The notes under the pieces were generated by a model. It ran no database searches. It was not told the origin of the DNA and saw nothing but the letters and a program-made list of their open reading frames with translations. Shown here piece after piece: positions 16,624 to 23,093 of a stretch of 43,500 nt of DNA. Where the stretch lies: NCBI GenBank assembly GCA_030447245.1, contig JAUJPG010000036.1, positions 1 to 43,500 on the forward strand, in the 5' to 3' direction. Source of the DNA: Chloroflexota bacterium. GTDB lineage: Bacteria > Chloroflexota > UBA6077 > JACCZL01. Every line of letters begins with the position of its first letter. The stretch's first letter is position 1. The position numbers and the translations under genes are program-made.

Positions 16624-17038
16624 ACGCTCGGCAGTCCGGCAGCGCGTGTACGCCGAGATCGTGGCGTGCGCGCGCGAGGGCCTGGCCGCCTACTACCAGC
16701 GGCACCCTGAGCGGCTGGGCGACGAGCGGGCCAAGGACGCGCTGACCGATTCCATGGCCGGCGTGGCGTCCATCCTGAAGGTGCTGGACCGCTACGACGT
16801 GGCCGAGCGCGAGCCGCCCCACAGAGAAACGAAGGCGCGCCAGGAGGCGTACACACAGCTTCTGGCAACGCTCACTGACATATTGCAGAGCTATCTGACC
16901 GAAGGAAAGCAACCGCTCACGGGAGAACAGAAGGACTGGGCCACGAGCGTCACGGCCGAGCTTGGCAGGCGGCTGCTGGCCGTCCTGGACGACTACACGA
17001 TCGAGCGACCGCGCAAGCGGCAGAAGGGAAACGGATGA
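16604..17038 (+). CDS. small helical protein in the lysis region
   Basis: 144 residues from ATG 16604 (ATG 16610 is equally possible). Wholly helical and soluble: RQRVYAEIVACAREGLAAYY, then AYTQLLATLTDILQSYLTEG, ending in a basic RPRKRQKGNG tail. It overlaps the coiled-coil gene by 20 bases and the next gene by four. No family recognised. Confidence 0.6.
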   Translation: MTMAQPRRSAVRQRVYAEIVACAREGLAAYYQRHPERLGDERAKDALTDSMAGVASILKVLDRYDVAEREPPHRETKARQEAYTQLLATLTDILQSYLTEGKQPLTGEQKDWATSVTAELGRRLLAVLDDYTIERPRKRQKGNG

Positions 17039-17367
17039 ACAACCAACTCGTATCCAACGTGGGGATGTACCTGCTGATGCCCGTCACCATCGCCGTGCTG
17101 ACGATCCTTGCACAGCAACTGACGGCGACCGGGCCGATCGACTGGCGGCTAGTGCTCGCGGCGGGCCTGGGCGCGCTCGCCACGGCGCTCGGGGCAATGC
17201 AGCTGCCGCGGGCCGGTAGCGAGCGGCTGGCAGCACAGATCGATGGTCTACGCAAGGACGGCCTGAGCCGGAAAGACATGATCGTGGTCCCGAAAGAGGC
17301 GGGGCCATTCCGCCCGTCCGAAGGAATCGGGACGCACCCCGTCCCCCAACGCTGGAAGGAAAACTGA
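17035..17367 (+). CDS. probable holin, two transmembrane helices
   Basis: 110 residues. Two hydrophobic helices at residues 11-27 (MYLLMPVTIAVLTILAQ) and 37-56 (WRLVLAAGLGALATALGAMQ) are separated by a short loop, followed by a charged cytoplasmic-type tail (RLAAQIDGLRKDGLSRKD). Size, topology and place directly before another small membrane protein and a peptidase-type endolysin are those of a class II holin. Confidence 0.6.
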   Translation: MNNQLVSNVGMYLLMPVTIAVLTILAQQLTATGPIDWRLVLAAGLGALATALGAMQLPRAGSERLAAQIDGLRKDGLSRKDMIVVPKEAGPFRPSEGIGTHPVPQRWKEN

Positions 17368-17368
17368 T

Positions 17369-17566
17369 ATGGAAGGGATCCTGACCGCGCTCATTATGGC
17401 CCTGATCTACTGCTTGATCGTGGCCATAGTCGCTTGGATTATCGAGCGTCTCGTCGCCCAGATGGTGCCGGGTGCGGCGTCGTGGGTGTGGGTAATCCGT
17501 GCGATTGCCGGACTGATCTGCCTGGTGATCCTGCTGCGCGTGCTCGTGCCAGCGGTGCGCCTGTAA
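17369..17566 (+). CDS. small membrane protein, holin-like
   Basis: 65 residues, almost entirely hydrophobic. Helices span about residues 5-25 (LTALIMALIYCLIVAIVAWI) and 38-60 (SWVWVIRAIAGLICLVILL), with a short RLVAQMVPGA loop. It starts two bases after the preceding holin candidate, and its stop overlaps the ATG of the peptidase gene. A holin/antiholin pair with the upstream gene is plausible; which acts as which cannot be told. Confidence 0.6.
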   Translation: MEGILTALIMALIYCLIVAIVAWIIERLVAQMVPGAASWVWVIRAIAGLICLVILLRVLVPAVRL

Positions 17567-18249
17567 TGGTTGCCGTCGAGAAGCTGCTCGGCCGCATTCC
17601 GGAACGCAAGCCGGAGCAGGAGCGATTCCCGCTGCGTGCCGTCACGCGGCCGCCACAACGCACCCGACGCCGCTGGCGGCTGCCGCGGCTGCTCGACCAG
17701 GGCGCGACCCTAGAGTGCATCGGTGGCGGACCCTGTGGGACGTGCGTCGGGCACGCGTTCCACCATCTCCTGGGAGCATCGCCGACGCGCATCCAGAACC
17801 CGAACGGCCCGCTAGGCATCTACCACCGCGCCCAGGGGCGTTGGGATCCGTGGCCCGGCAACTGGCCCGCTTACGATGGCACGTCCATCGACGCTGGCGC
17901 GCAGACACTCCTTGAGTGGGGGCAGATCGAGTCGTTCCACTGGGCCTGGTCGGTGGAGGACGCGGCGACGTTCCTGCTCGACACTGGGCCGATCGTCGCG
18001 GGGACGAGCTGGCTTCGGGGCATGGCGTGGCCGGGCGCCGACCATATCATCCGCGCCACCGGCACGGATCTCGGCGGCCATGCGTACCTCATCTACGGCG
18101 TAGACACCCGGCAGGGCATGTTCGACATTGCCAACTCGCACGGTCCCGAGTACGGCTACCGGGGCAAGGCGCGGCTGCCGTTCGAGGACATGCGGACGCT
18201 ACTGGCGAGTGGCGGCGAGTTGTGCGCAGTCCGGGAGCGGGCCGCATGA
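17566..18249 (+). CDS. papain-like (C1A-type) cysteine peptidase, candidate endolysin
   Basis: 227 residues from ATG 17566, which overlaps the preceding TAA. The region RLLDQGATLECIGG leads to GPCGTCVGHAF, placing the catalytic Cys at residue 60; the His is in GGHAYLIYGVD (residue 172) and the Asn in FDIANSHGPEYGYRG (residue 190), the C1A triad in the usual order. No signal peptide is seen, so access to the wall would depend on the holin-like genes just upstream. It could cut peptide crosslinks of peptidoglycan during lysis. The catalytic family is secure; the lysis role is from context. Confidence 0.75.
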   Translation: MVAVEKLLGRIPERKPEQERFPLRAVTRPPQRTRRRWRLPRLLDQGATLECIGGGPCGTCVGHAFHHLLGASPTRIQNPNGPLGIYHRAQGRWDPWPGNWPAYDGTSIDAGAQTLLEWGQIESFHWAWSVEDAATFLLDTGPIVAGTSWLRGMAWPGADHIIRATGTDLGGHAYLIYGVDTRQGMFDIANSHGPEYGYRGKARLPFEDMRTLLASGGELCAVRERAA

Positions 18250-18560
18250 GCATGGACGCCCCGGTATCGCTGCCGTTCAGCACGCGCCCCTGCCAGTGCG
18301 TCAAGCGCCACTCGCCCACGCCGACCCGCGTGGAGCTCCATCACGTCCACCAGCAGAGCCACCAGCGGCGCCTGTGGGGCACGGTGCGGGACAAGGAGAC
18401 GGTGGCACTGTGCGACAACGGGCACGCGATCGTTCACGCTTTTCTCGAGCGGATGCGGCGGGGCGACAATCCAGACGGTCGGGCAAACGATTATCTATTT
18501 ACCCTGGCCTTGCAGGGGCGCGTGCGCGAGATGGTTGCCGAAGGCAGGCTGCCGCCGTGA
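18246..18560 (+). CDS. HNH nuclease-like protein
   Basis: 104 residues from ATG 18246. A CQC pair at residues 16-18, then RVELHHVHQQSHQRR with the HH of an HNH motif, and CDNGHAIVHAFL supplying the N and final H residues (Asn58, His60, His64) form a recognisable HNH fold. HNH proteins near terminase genes assist packaging; this one lies far from the terminase, between a peptidase and small genes, so a homing or free-standing nuclease role is also possible. Confidence 0.7.
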   Translation: MSMDAPVSLPFSTRPCQCVKRHSPTPTRVELHHVHQQSHQRRLWGTVRDKETVALCDNGHAIVHAFLERMRRGDNPDGRANDYLFTLALQGRVREMVAEGRLPP

Positions 18561-18769
18561 CCCGCCCGCCGCGTCTTGAAGGAGTGCGCCGAATGGCAGC
18601 CGGAACGCTTCGACCGATACTTAGAGTCAGCGGTCTGCGCCGTAACCAGCGCGTTGAAACGCTGTTCTCGGCGAGCCCCGTCGGTCCCGTGCTTCTCCGG
18701 CTCCCTGTCGACCGCGAGAGCGCGCCGTTCTGCGCGCTGCCACTCGGCACAGAGAGTGTAGCACCATGA
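18557..18769 (+). CDS. doubtful ORF in a repeat-bounded segment
   Basis: A 70-codon frame begins with GTG overlapping the HNH stop and ends over the next ATG, so its junctions look like a gene. The encoded sequence (MTRPPRLEGVRRMAAGTLRP...) has no recognisable features, and two other frames in the same stretch are also open (a plus-strand frame from TTG 18576 containing ECAEWQPERFDRYLESA, and a minus-strand frame containing LCAEWQRAERRALAVDREP without a start codon). The segment may be an inserted element instead of a gene. Confidence 0.3.
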   Translation: MTRPPRLEGVRRMAAGTLRPILRVSGLRRNQRVETLFSASPVGPVLLRLPVDRESAPFCALPLGTESVAP

Positions 18770-18782
18770 CCCGCCCGCCGCG
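18558..18782. repeat. 16-bp direct repeats flanking an inverted-repeat-bounded segment
   Basis: TGACCCGCCCGCCGCG occurs exactly at 18558-18573 and 18767-18782. Just inside, at about 18585-18600 and in reverse at about 18736-18752, are related sequences TGCGCCGAATGGCAGC and TGTGCCGAGTGGCAGC (14 of 16 identical), forming imperfect terminal inverted repeats. Both direct repeats cover a start codon (MTRPPR in both frames). Confidence 0.5.
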
Positions 18783-18876
18783 CATGGCAGAGATCCTCGG
18801 TCAGATAGCCCTTGGCGGGGCGCTGGCGCTGGTGGTGCTGATGGTGGCGTCGGTGTGCGTGGGGTGGGGACGGTGA
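18766..18876 (+). CDS. 36-residue single-pass membrane protein
   Basis: ATG 18766 overlaps the preceding TGA. The product MTRPPRMAEILGQ is followed by a hydrophobic helix (IALGGALALVVLMVASVCVG) and stops after WGR. It resembles the small membrane proteins encoded at 26890-27272. Function unknown. Confidence 0.5.
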   Translation: MTRPPRMAEILGQIALGGALALVVLMVASVCVGWGR

Positions 18877-18886
18877 TGGGTGCTTG

Positions 18887-19192
18887 CTATTCCCAGTCGT
18901 CCGGCCACCATGCCCGCTCGGTGGCCGACGTGACGGGTGCGATGATCGCCGCGTCGTCTTCGAGCTCCTCGGCCGCTGGTGTCAGGACGGACCATGTCAC
19001 GCGCGCCGTACCGCCTGGCCAGGTGACGTGCGCAATGCGATCACCGGTTGGGCACCACCAGAGGATGCGTGGCAGGGATTCGCCTAGTTCGCCAATCCAA
19101 TACTGCCGCACCGCCGTTCGCCAGCCGCAACCGGGACATGTCACGAGCTCGGACAGCAGGCGCGGAGCATCGGGGCCGCTGATTGCCAGCAT
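18887..19192 (-). CDS. reverse-strand zinc-motif protein, candidate moron
   Basis: 101 residues from ATG 19192, preceded on the minus strand by AGGAGG at a suitable distance; ATG 19213 is an alternative. Cysteines occur as CPGC near residue 19 and a later CPTGD segment, in TCPGCGWRTAVRQYW and ILWWCPTGDRIAHVTWPGG, suggesting a small metal-binding domain. The C-terminus is acidic and ends in ERAWWPDDWE. It opposes all neighbouring genes and has its own promoter-like element at 19209-19218. Confidence 0.55.
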   Translation of the reverse strand: MLAISGPDAPRLLSELVTCPGCGWRTAVRQYWIGELGESLPRILWWCPTGDRIAHVTWPGGTARVTWSVLTPAAEELEDDAAIIAPVTSATERAWWPDDWE

Positions 19193-19208
19193 GGTCCCTC
19201 CTGGCACC

Positions 19209-19218
19209 AGCATAGCAC
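19209..19218 (-). promoter_or_regulatory. extended -10 promoter for the reverse-strand zinc protein
   Basis: Minus strand GTGCTATGCT: TGC extension plus TATGCT, one of the GTGCTA-type boxes found at several intergenic sites of this genome. No good -35 is visible. It would start transcription just before the AGGAGG and ATG at 19192. Confidence 0.4.
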
Positions 19219-19234
19219 GTTCGGGAGTAGCAGC

Positions 19235-19564
19235 GTGATGACCGAACAGCTCGACGTGCGGGCAGTGCTCCAAGCGTTCCGCGACAGGGGCGTGACGTTC
19301 AACTTGCTGTCTGCCGGGTCGATCACGTTCACCACGCCTGAGGGCGTCAACCACACCGCGCTCCGCGACTTCGTCCTACAGCACAGGCAGGCCATCGCCG
19401 ACGCGCTCAAGGCGGAGGCCGCCGAGCAGTTGGCCGAGCGCAAGGCGATGCAGGAGATCGACCCCGAACTGCTGAAGAATCTGCGGACCAAGATCAACGT
19501 CCTGGGATGGATCAGCGAGGACGCACCGGGGCACAACGCTGGTTTCCGCGGGAGGCAGCCCTGA
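19235..19564 (+). CDS. small protein of unknown function
   Basis: 109 residues from GTG 19235 (or ATG 19238), with GGGAG upstream. It begins with a short alpha/beta unit (VRAVLQAFRDRGVTFNLLSA; SITFTTPEGVNHTALRDFVL) that resembles the TubC N-terminal docking fold, also seen in small phage proteins, then a charged helix. First gene of a run of small ORFs that overlap by four to eight bases and lead to the glycoside hydrolase. Confidence 0.55.
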   Translation: MMTEQLDVRAVLQAFRDRGVTFNLLSAGSITFTTPEGVNHTALRDFVLQHRQAIADALKAEAAEQLAERKAMQEIDPELLKNLRTKINVLGWISEDAPGHNAGFRGRQP

Positions 19565-19800
19565 TGTTTCCGTTCCGCGCGCCCAACCTACCACCGCAGC
19601 GGCCGACCGTTCCCGTGGCGGAACCCGAGGCGGCGCCCGCCGAGCCGCTGCGCTGTCACTGCGGCTCACCGGCTAAGCGTACCGTGCGGCTCGTCTGCCG
19701 TAAGCCGTGGATCGGGAAGAGCCGCGAGCAGCCCGTCTGCGGTAATCGCAACCACGTGCTCGAGCTGATGGCTGACTACTACGTTTCGGAGGCGCAGTGA
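19564..19800 (+). CDS. small zinc-ribbon protein
   Basis: 78 residues from ATG 19564, overlapping the previous TGA. A Pro-rich N-terminus precedes four cysteines in the order CHCG (about residue 32), VCRKPW and VCGNRNH, spaced as in a zinc ribbon. No further domain. Function unknown; small zinc proteins are frequent in this genome. Confidence 0.55.
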   Translation: MFPFRAPNLPPQRPTVPVAEPEAAPAEPLRCHCGSPAKRTVRLVCRKPWIGKSREQPVCGNRNHVLELMADYYVSEAQ

Positions 19801-19979
19801 TCGACCTTCTCGACCGCATCTGGACGTGGTTCGCCGAGCGCGGCATGTGTCCGTGTAGCAGTCCTCTCGGGCACGTATCCACGCTCGGCCACAAGGTTTG
19901 CTCGTACTTCATGGGGCGCGGCGCACCGGATAGGGCCGGGCATGAGGTCGTCTTTTTCCCAGGACCAGAGCATCAATGA
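19797..19979 (+). CDS. small Cys/His protein
   Basis: 60 residues from GTG 19797. It begins MIDLLDRIWTWFAERGM, then CPCSSPLGHVSTLGHKVCS, a Cys/His cluster that could bind one metal ion, and ends GHEVVFFPGPEHQ. GTGA/ATGA overlaps on both sides show it belongs to the polycistron. Function unknown. Confidence 0.5.
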   Translation: MIDLLDRIWTWFAERGMCPCSSPLGHVSTLGHKVCSYFMGRGAPDRAGHEVVFFPGPEHQ

Positions 19980-20173
19980 CCAGCTTCACCACGACGAACG
20001 CGCGCCCCAACCGCGACCTGCCGCCGCCGCCGCTTCTGTACCTGGTGGAGCGCGAGCGGCAGCAACAGGTGGACCGCCGCATGACCGAGTTGGAGCGGCG
20101 GGTGGCGCATCTAGAACGGCTGAACGGCTGCGCCTTGGGCGAACGCTGGGAAGGGGACGACGATCGTGGGTAG
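19976..20173 (+). CDS. small helical protein
   Basis: 65 residues. A Pro-rich start (RPNRDLPPPPLLYLVERER) is followed by a heptad-like helix (VDRRMTELERRVAHLERLNG), likely a short coiled coil. It overlaps the glycoside hydrolase start by eight bases. Function unknown. Confidence 0.5.
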   Translation: MTSFTTTNARPNRDLPPPPLLYLVERERQQQVDRRMTELERRVAHLERLNGCALGERWEGDDDRG

Positions 20174-21203
20174 CCGCACTGGACTCTGTATCAACGTCGG
20201 CGCCACACGGCCCGACGCGGCCGAAGCGGCTGATCTGCATCCGTCCTGGGTCCGCACGATCGTCTATCGCTTCGATGACCTGGATCGATGGCTCAACGAC
20301 GCGCCGAATGGCACGCAGACGATAGCCCTGCTCAACTCGGAGACGGAGGGCGTCGGCAACGAGTACCACGGCTGGCCCGACATGGTCCATGCGTTCGCGA
20401 ATCGGTTCGCCGGGCGGGTCGCGGCTGTGGAAGCTACGAACGAATGGGATCTCCTCGGCATACCGGTCGAGACGGTCGCGTGGACGGCGTCGGTCGCATC
20501 GGCGGTGCTGCGCCCGCACGGCATGAAGGTGCTACTGGGGTCGGTTGCCGGATCTGATTGGGTCGGCGCGCTGACCGCCGCGGCGACGCGGCTACGGGCC
20601 GCAGGGGTCGAGCTCGACGGCGTCTGCGCGCACCCTTACGGCCACGCTGCCCAGGGTTACCCGCGGCCGGGCTATTACTTCGGCGAGGTGCAAGACGCCG
20701 TGATGACCGCACACATCGCGGGCGGCGGGCTGCCGGTCTGGGTGACGGAAGTCGGCGTCAAGATCGGCGAGGTCGGCGGCGAGGACGAGCAGGCGGAATG
20801 GCTGCGGCGGCTGCTGGAGCTGGCCGAGGGCTTCCCGCAGCACGTCCTGGCGTCTATGTGCTTTTTCGCCTACTCGGATCTCAACGGCGCTCCATCGGAG
20901 CGGGGCGACCAGGCGTTCGGTCTGGTCGCCGAAGACGGCCGGCGGCGTCCGGCCTGGAACACATTCGCCGCTCTCAACGGCGGCGCGGAGGACAAGATGC
21001 CAGCAGGAACAGGCTACATCGTGGGACCGGGCGTACTGGGCAAGATGCGCGAGCTGGGCGACCAGCCCGCGACCGACGAGCTCTATCACCCGTATGGGGT
21101 ACCGGGGAAGTCGCAGTACAGCGAGACGTTCGGCAAGAGCGGCCGCAGGTATATCTACCTGTTCGACGGCAACAAGACACTCGTTTTCTCCCCGACCACC
21201 TGA
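20166..21203 (+). CDS. glycoside hydrolase (TIM-barrel), candidate lysin or depolymerase
   Basis: 345 residues from GTG 20166. The barrel motifs of clan GH-A are visible: VRTIVYRFDDLDRWL, then VAAVEATNEWD with the likely acid/base Glu93 after Asn92, HPYGH near residue 160, and LPVWVTEVGVK with the likely nucleophile Glu195. Residues about 280-345 form a small C-terminal unit (GYIVGPGVLGKMRELGDQPA; RRYIYLFDGNKTLVFSP) that may bind substrate. It lies directly before a disrupted amidase whose frame is open right across this stop, so the two may once have formed one bifunctional lysin. Confidence 0.7.
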   Translation: MGSRTGLCINVGATRPDAAEAADLHPSWVRTIVYRFDDLDRWLNDAPNGTQTIALLNSETEGVGNEYHGWPDMVHAFANRFAGRVAAVEATNEWDLLGIPVETVAWTASVASAVLRPHGMKVLLGSVAGSDWVGALTAAATRLRAAGVELDGVCAHPYGHAAQGYPRPGYYFGEVQDAVMTAHIAGGGLPVWVTEVGVKIGEVGGEDEQAEWLRRLLELAEGFPQHVLASMCFFAYSDLNGAPSERGDQAFGLVAEDGRRRPAWNTFAALNGGAEDKMPAGTGYIVGPGVLGKMRELGDQPATDELYHPYGVPGKSQYSETFGKSGRRYIYLFDGNKTLVFSPTT

Positions 21204-21827
21204 GCGGCGGTGGTGGGGATGTCGTAGCAGGGCCGCTCTGGGACGCGGAGGACCTCGTCCCACAACACTCGGGACCACACGGCAACGCGATCATCGGCAT
21301 CGTCTGGCACACACTGGAGGGGTCGTCACTCGGCTCGCGCCAGTGGTGGCGCTCGTGTGATTGCGGCAGCGCCCACTTTATCGTGGAGAAGAGCGGGCGT
21401 ATCCTCTGCTGTGTGCGCCCGGAAAACTATGCCTGGCACGCCGGGACCACGGCGGCGACGGGACGCTCGCCCTACTGGCAGCGCCATAACGCAAATACCC
21501 AAACCATCGGGATTGAGGTCGAGGGCTTCGCCGGCCGCGGCGACTTCACGCCGGCGCAGCTTGACGCCTGCGAGCGGCTGGCGGTAGGGCTAACCCGCAA
21601 GTACTGAGTTCGAGCGCTTCGGCCCCCGCGCCGACTGCCCGGCGCCGCAGCTCGACGCCTGCGCGCGCCTGGCGGTAGTGCGAACCCGCAAGGACGGGAT
21701 TGTCGGAGAGCACCTGCCGAACGAGATGCGGGGCCACAAGCGCCACGCGGACATCTCGAACAACAGGAGCGACCCCGGGCCTCATTTCCCCTTACAGCGC
21801 ATGATCGACGCCTGTCGCCGGGCCTAG
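21200..21827 (+). pseudogene. N-acetylmuramoyl-L-alanine amidase, frame-disrupted
   Basis: Amidase_2 motifs run in one frame from about 21200 to the TGA at 21605-21607: IIGIVWHTLEG with the first zinc His, SAHFIVEKSGRI, YAWHAGT and IGIEVEGFAG. The rest of the fold continues one frame over (21606-21827): RTRKDGIVGEHLP, GHKRHADISNN, RSDPGPHFPLQRMIDACR. The frame has no ATG, GTG or TTG start after the hydrolase stop. At the break there is an imperfect duplication: 21551-21601 and 21639-21692 both encode PAQLDACERLAV-like or PQLDACARLAV-like sequence. Either a decayed lysin or a combination of sequencing indels; programmed frameshifting is less likely. Confidence 0.75.
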
Positions 21828-21836
21828 ACGCCACAA

Positions 21837-21860
21837 GGGGCGGGCCATGCAGCCCGCCCC
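21837..21860. terminator. hairpin between convergent units
   Basis: GGGGCGGGC / GCCCGCCCC, a 9-bp stem with loop CATGCA. There is no T-tract on either side, so intrinsic termination would be weak. It lies between the end of the rightward lysis genes and the end of the leftward gene at 21880. Immediately right, a 12-bp direct repeat (CCCTAGCTACTC, twice with period 15) duplicates the 3' end of that gene. Confidence 0.45.
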
Positions 21861-21879
21861 CTAGCTACTCATACCCTAG

Positions 21880-22164
21880 CTACTCGATACCGCGCGCCTC
21901 GTCGAAGTTCTGCGCCATCGTGGCAGCGAAGGCGTCCCACGCCGCGCTCAGCGCCTCGTCGAAGGAGTCGGCGTACTCAGCGCCCGTGTAGCCGTCGTCC
22001 CACTTGTGGCTCGCATCGTACTGCTCGCGCTGCTCGTCGTCCAGCGGCGTGACGCGGATCGTATACGCCTCAGCCTCGTTGTTCAGCCAGATCGAGAGCT
22101 CGGCCCGACCCTCTGCTTCGCTGATGTCGACCTCGGTGCGGAGCCTCAGTGTGGTTGCCATCAT
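21880..22164 (-). CDS. small acidic protein of unknown function
   Basis: 94 residues from ATG 22164 (the next codon, 22161, is also ATG), with GGGAGG upstream on the minus strand. It starts MMATTLRLRTEVDISEAEGR and continues ELSIWLNNEAEAYTIRVTPL, then an acidic helix (YADSFDEALSAAWDAFAATM). It may be an alpha/beta protein of about one domain. Cotranscribed with the gene at 22199-22372 from a leftward promoter at 22397. Confidence 0.6.
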   Translation of the reverse strand: MMATTLRLRTEVDISEAEGRAELSIWLNNEAEAYTIRVTPLDDEQREQYDASHKWDDGYTGAEYADSFDEALSAAWDAFAATMAQNFDEARGIE

Positions 22165-22198
22165 CCTGCCCTCCCTGCTACTCCCCAGCGTACTCCGG

Positions 22199-22372
22199 CT
22201 AATCATTCCGCACCAGCGCCTTCAGCCGCTCGATCCGCTCGTCGGGCTGCTCGGCGCGGACGATGACCGCGGGCCGCATCCAGTCGGGCGCCTGCCGGCG
22301 CTGCGTGGCCCACCAGCGGGCGGCGTACTCGTCGCGCTGGGCCTGGTCGGTGCTGCCTACAGTCTCAACCAT
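22199..22372 (-). CDS. 57-residue charged protein
   Basis: Starts at ATG 22372 after AGGGAGG on the minus strand and encodes MVETVGSTDQAQRDEYAARW, then WATQRRQAPDWMRPAV and a helical end ERIERLKALVRND. No family recognised. First gene of the short leftward unit driven from the divergent promoter region to its right. Confidence 0.6.
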   Translation of the reverse strand: MVETVGSTDQAQRDEYAARWWATQRRQAPDWMRPAVIVRAEQPDERIERLKALVRND

Positions 22373-22396
22373 CACGATCCTCCCTTACCTGGGACC

Positions 22397-22488
22397 ATGA
22401 TACTACGCCGTTGTCGTATCGTCAATACTCTATCCTTCTCGTATCGGTGCGTATGCGCGTATCTGATACTTCGCCGTTGTGGTATCAT
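22397..22488. promoter_or_regulatory. divergent promoters with two 22-bp operator-like repeats
   Basis: Two 22-bp sequences, 22399-22420 and 22465-22486, agree at 20 of 22 positions; each starts GATACT and ends GTATC, with GATAC/GTATC as inverted ends. The leftward promoter is TTGACG - 17 - TATCAT (-10 at 22397-22402); the rightward -10 is an extended TGG-TATCAT at 22483-22488. Each repeat overlaps a -10 box. Extra GTATC half-sites lie between (about 22441 and 22459). The rightward start falls at or beside the ATG at 22495. The regulator is not identified. Confidence 0.65.
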
Positions 22489-22494
22489 GGCAGC

Positions 22495-22671
22495 ATGAGT
22501 GAGGATGACCCGAGCGAGTTGGGCAGGCGCCTGGCTGCGCATAGGAAGCGACGGGCTGGCACCTGTGAAGTCTGCGGGAAGCCGTTTGAGGGATGGGCTG
22601 GGCGTCGCTATTGCAGCATCGCTTGCAAGCTCAAGGCGTTCCGCCGCCGCGCCAGGGAGCAGCCGCGATGA
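22495..22671 (+). CDS. small zinc-finger protein
   Basis: 58 residues from ATG 22495, six bases after the -10 box, so probably read from a leaderless mRNA. A basic N-terminus (RRLAAHRKRRAGT) precedes CEVCGKPFEGWAGRRYCSIAC, a four-cysteine zinc module, and an RRRAREQPR tail. Small DNA- or RNA-binding proteins have this shape. The last 31 bases including the stop are repeated exactly 200 bp downstream. Confidence 0.6.
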   Translation: MSEDDPSELGRRLAAHRKRRAGTCEVCGKPFEGWAGRRYCSIACKLKAFRRRAREQPR

Positions 22672-22871
22672 CGACTGACCAGCAGACGATCACGCCCCAG
22701 CAGGCCGTCAATCGCTGGGCGTTGCGGTTGATGCAGGCGATGGACCAAGGCGATACGCGCATGGTCGAGTACGCGCTCAAGCGGATCGCCCAGGAAGTCG
22801 AGGCATGGCTCTGGCATCAGGCGGGCTGTCCGATGCCTGACCGCCGCCGCGCCAGGGAGCAGCCGCGATGA
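22641..22871 (+). repeat. 31-bp exact direct repeat spanning two gene junctions
   Basis: The same 31 bases lie at 22641-22671 and 22841-22871. Each copy encodes the tail RRRAREQPR of one gene, contains the AGGGAGC ribosome-binding site and the ATG of the next gene. The unit between them is exactly one small gene, so the gene looks like an inserted or duplicated cassette. Confidence 0.85.
22668..22871 (+). CDS. small helical protein within a repeat-flanked cassette
   Basis: 67 residues from ATG 22668, overlapping the previous stop. The body is helical (PQQAVNRWALRLMQAMDQGD; MVEYALKRIAQEVEAWLWHQ), and the end RRRAREQPR is identical to that of the gene before because of the 31-bp repeat. Function unknown. 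Confidence 0.55.
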   Translation: MTTDQQTITPQQAVNRWALRLMQAMDQGDTRMVEYALKRIAQEVEAWLWHQAGCPMPDRRRAREQPR

Positions 22872-23092
22872 AAGAGATCACCGTTCTCGTCAGCGATGAG
22901 GAGTACGCCGTGTTGCAACACTTCGCCGCCAAGCGCGAAGTGCCCCCGGAGGGACTTGCTGCACGAGTGCTCTCAGAGGCAATTAGACATCCGATCAATT
23001 GGATTGATGGCAGCGTGCTATCCATCGCGCAGTACGGGCATCGCATCCATGCCGTGCTGCATCCGCCGAGCGCAGAGGAGTACCAGTTCTGA
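22868..23092 (+). CDS. small protein, possibly ribbon-helix-helix-like
   Basis: 74 residues from ATG 22868. KEITVLVSDEEYAVLQHFAA followed by KREVPPEGLAARVLSEAIR has a strand-helix-helix rhythm reminiscent of small RHH or antitoxin-like DNA-binding proteins; the rest is beta-like (GSVLSIAQYGHRIHAVLHPP). It ends at the left border of the attachment region, a place often occupied by excisionase genes. The family assignment is tentative. Confidence 0.5.
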   Translation: MKEITVLVSDEEYAVLQHFAAKREVPPEGLAARVLSEAIRHPINWIDGSVLSIAQYGHRIHAVLHPPSAEEYQF

Positions 23093-23093
23093 G

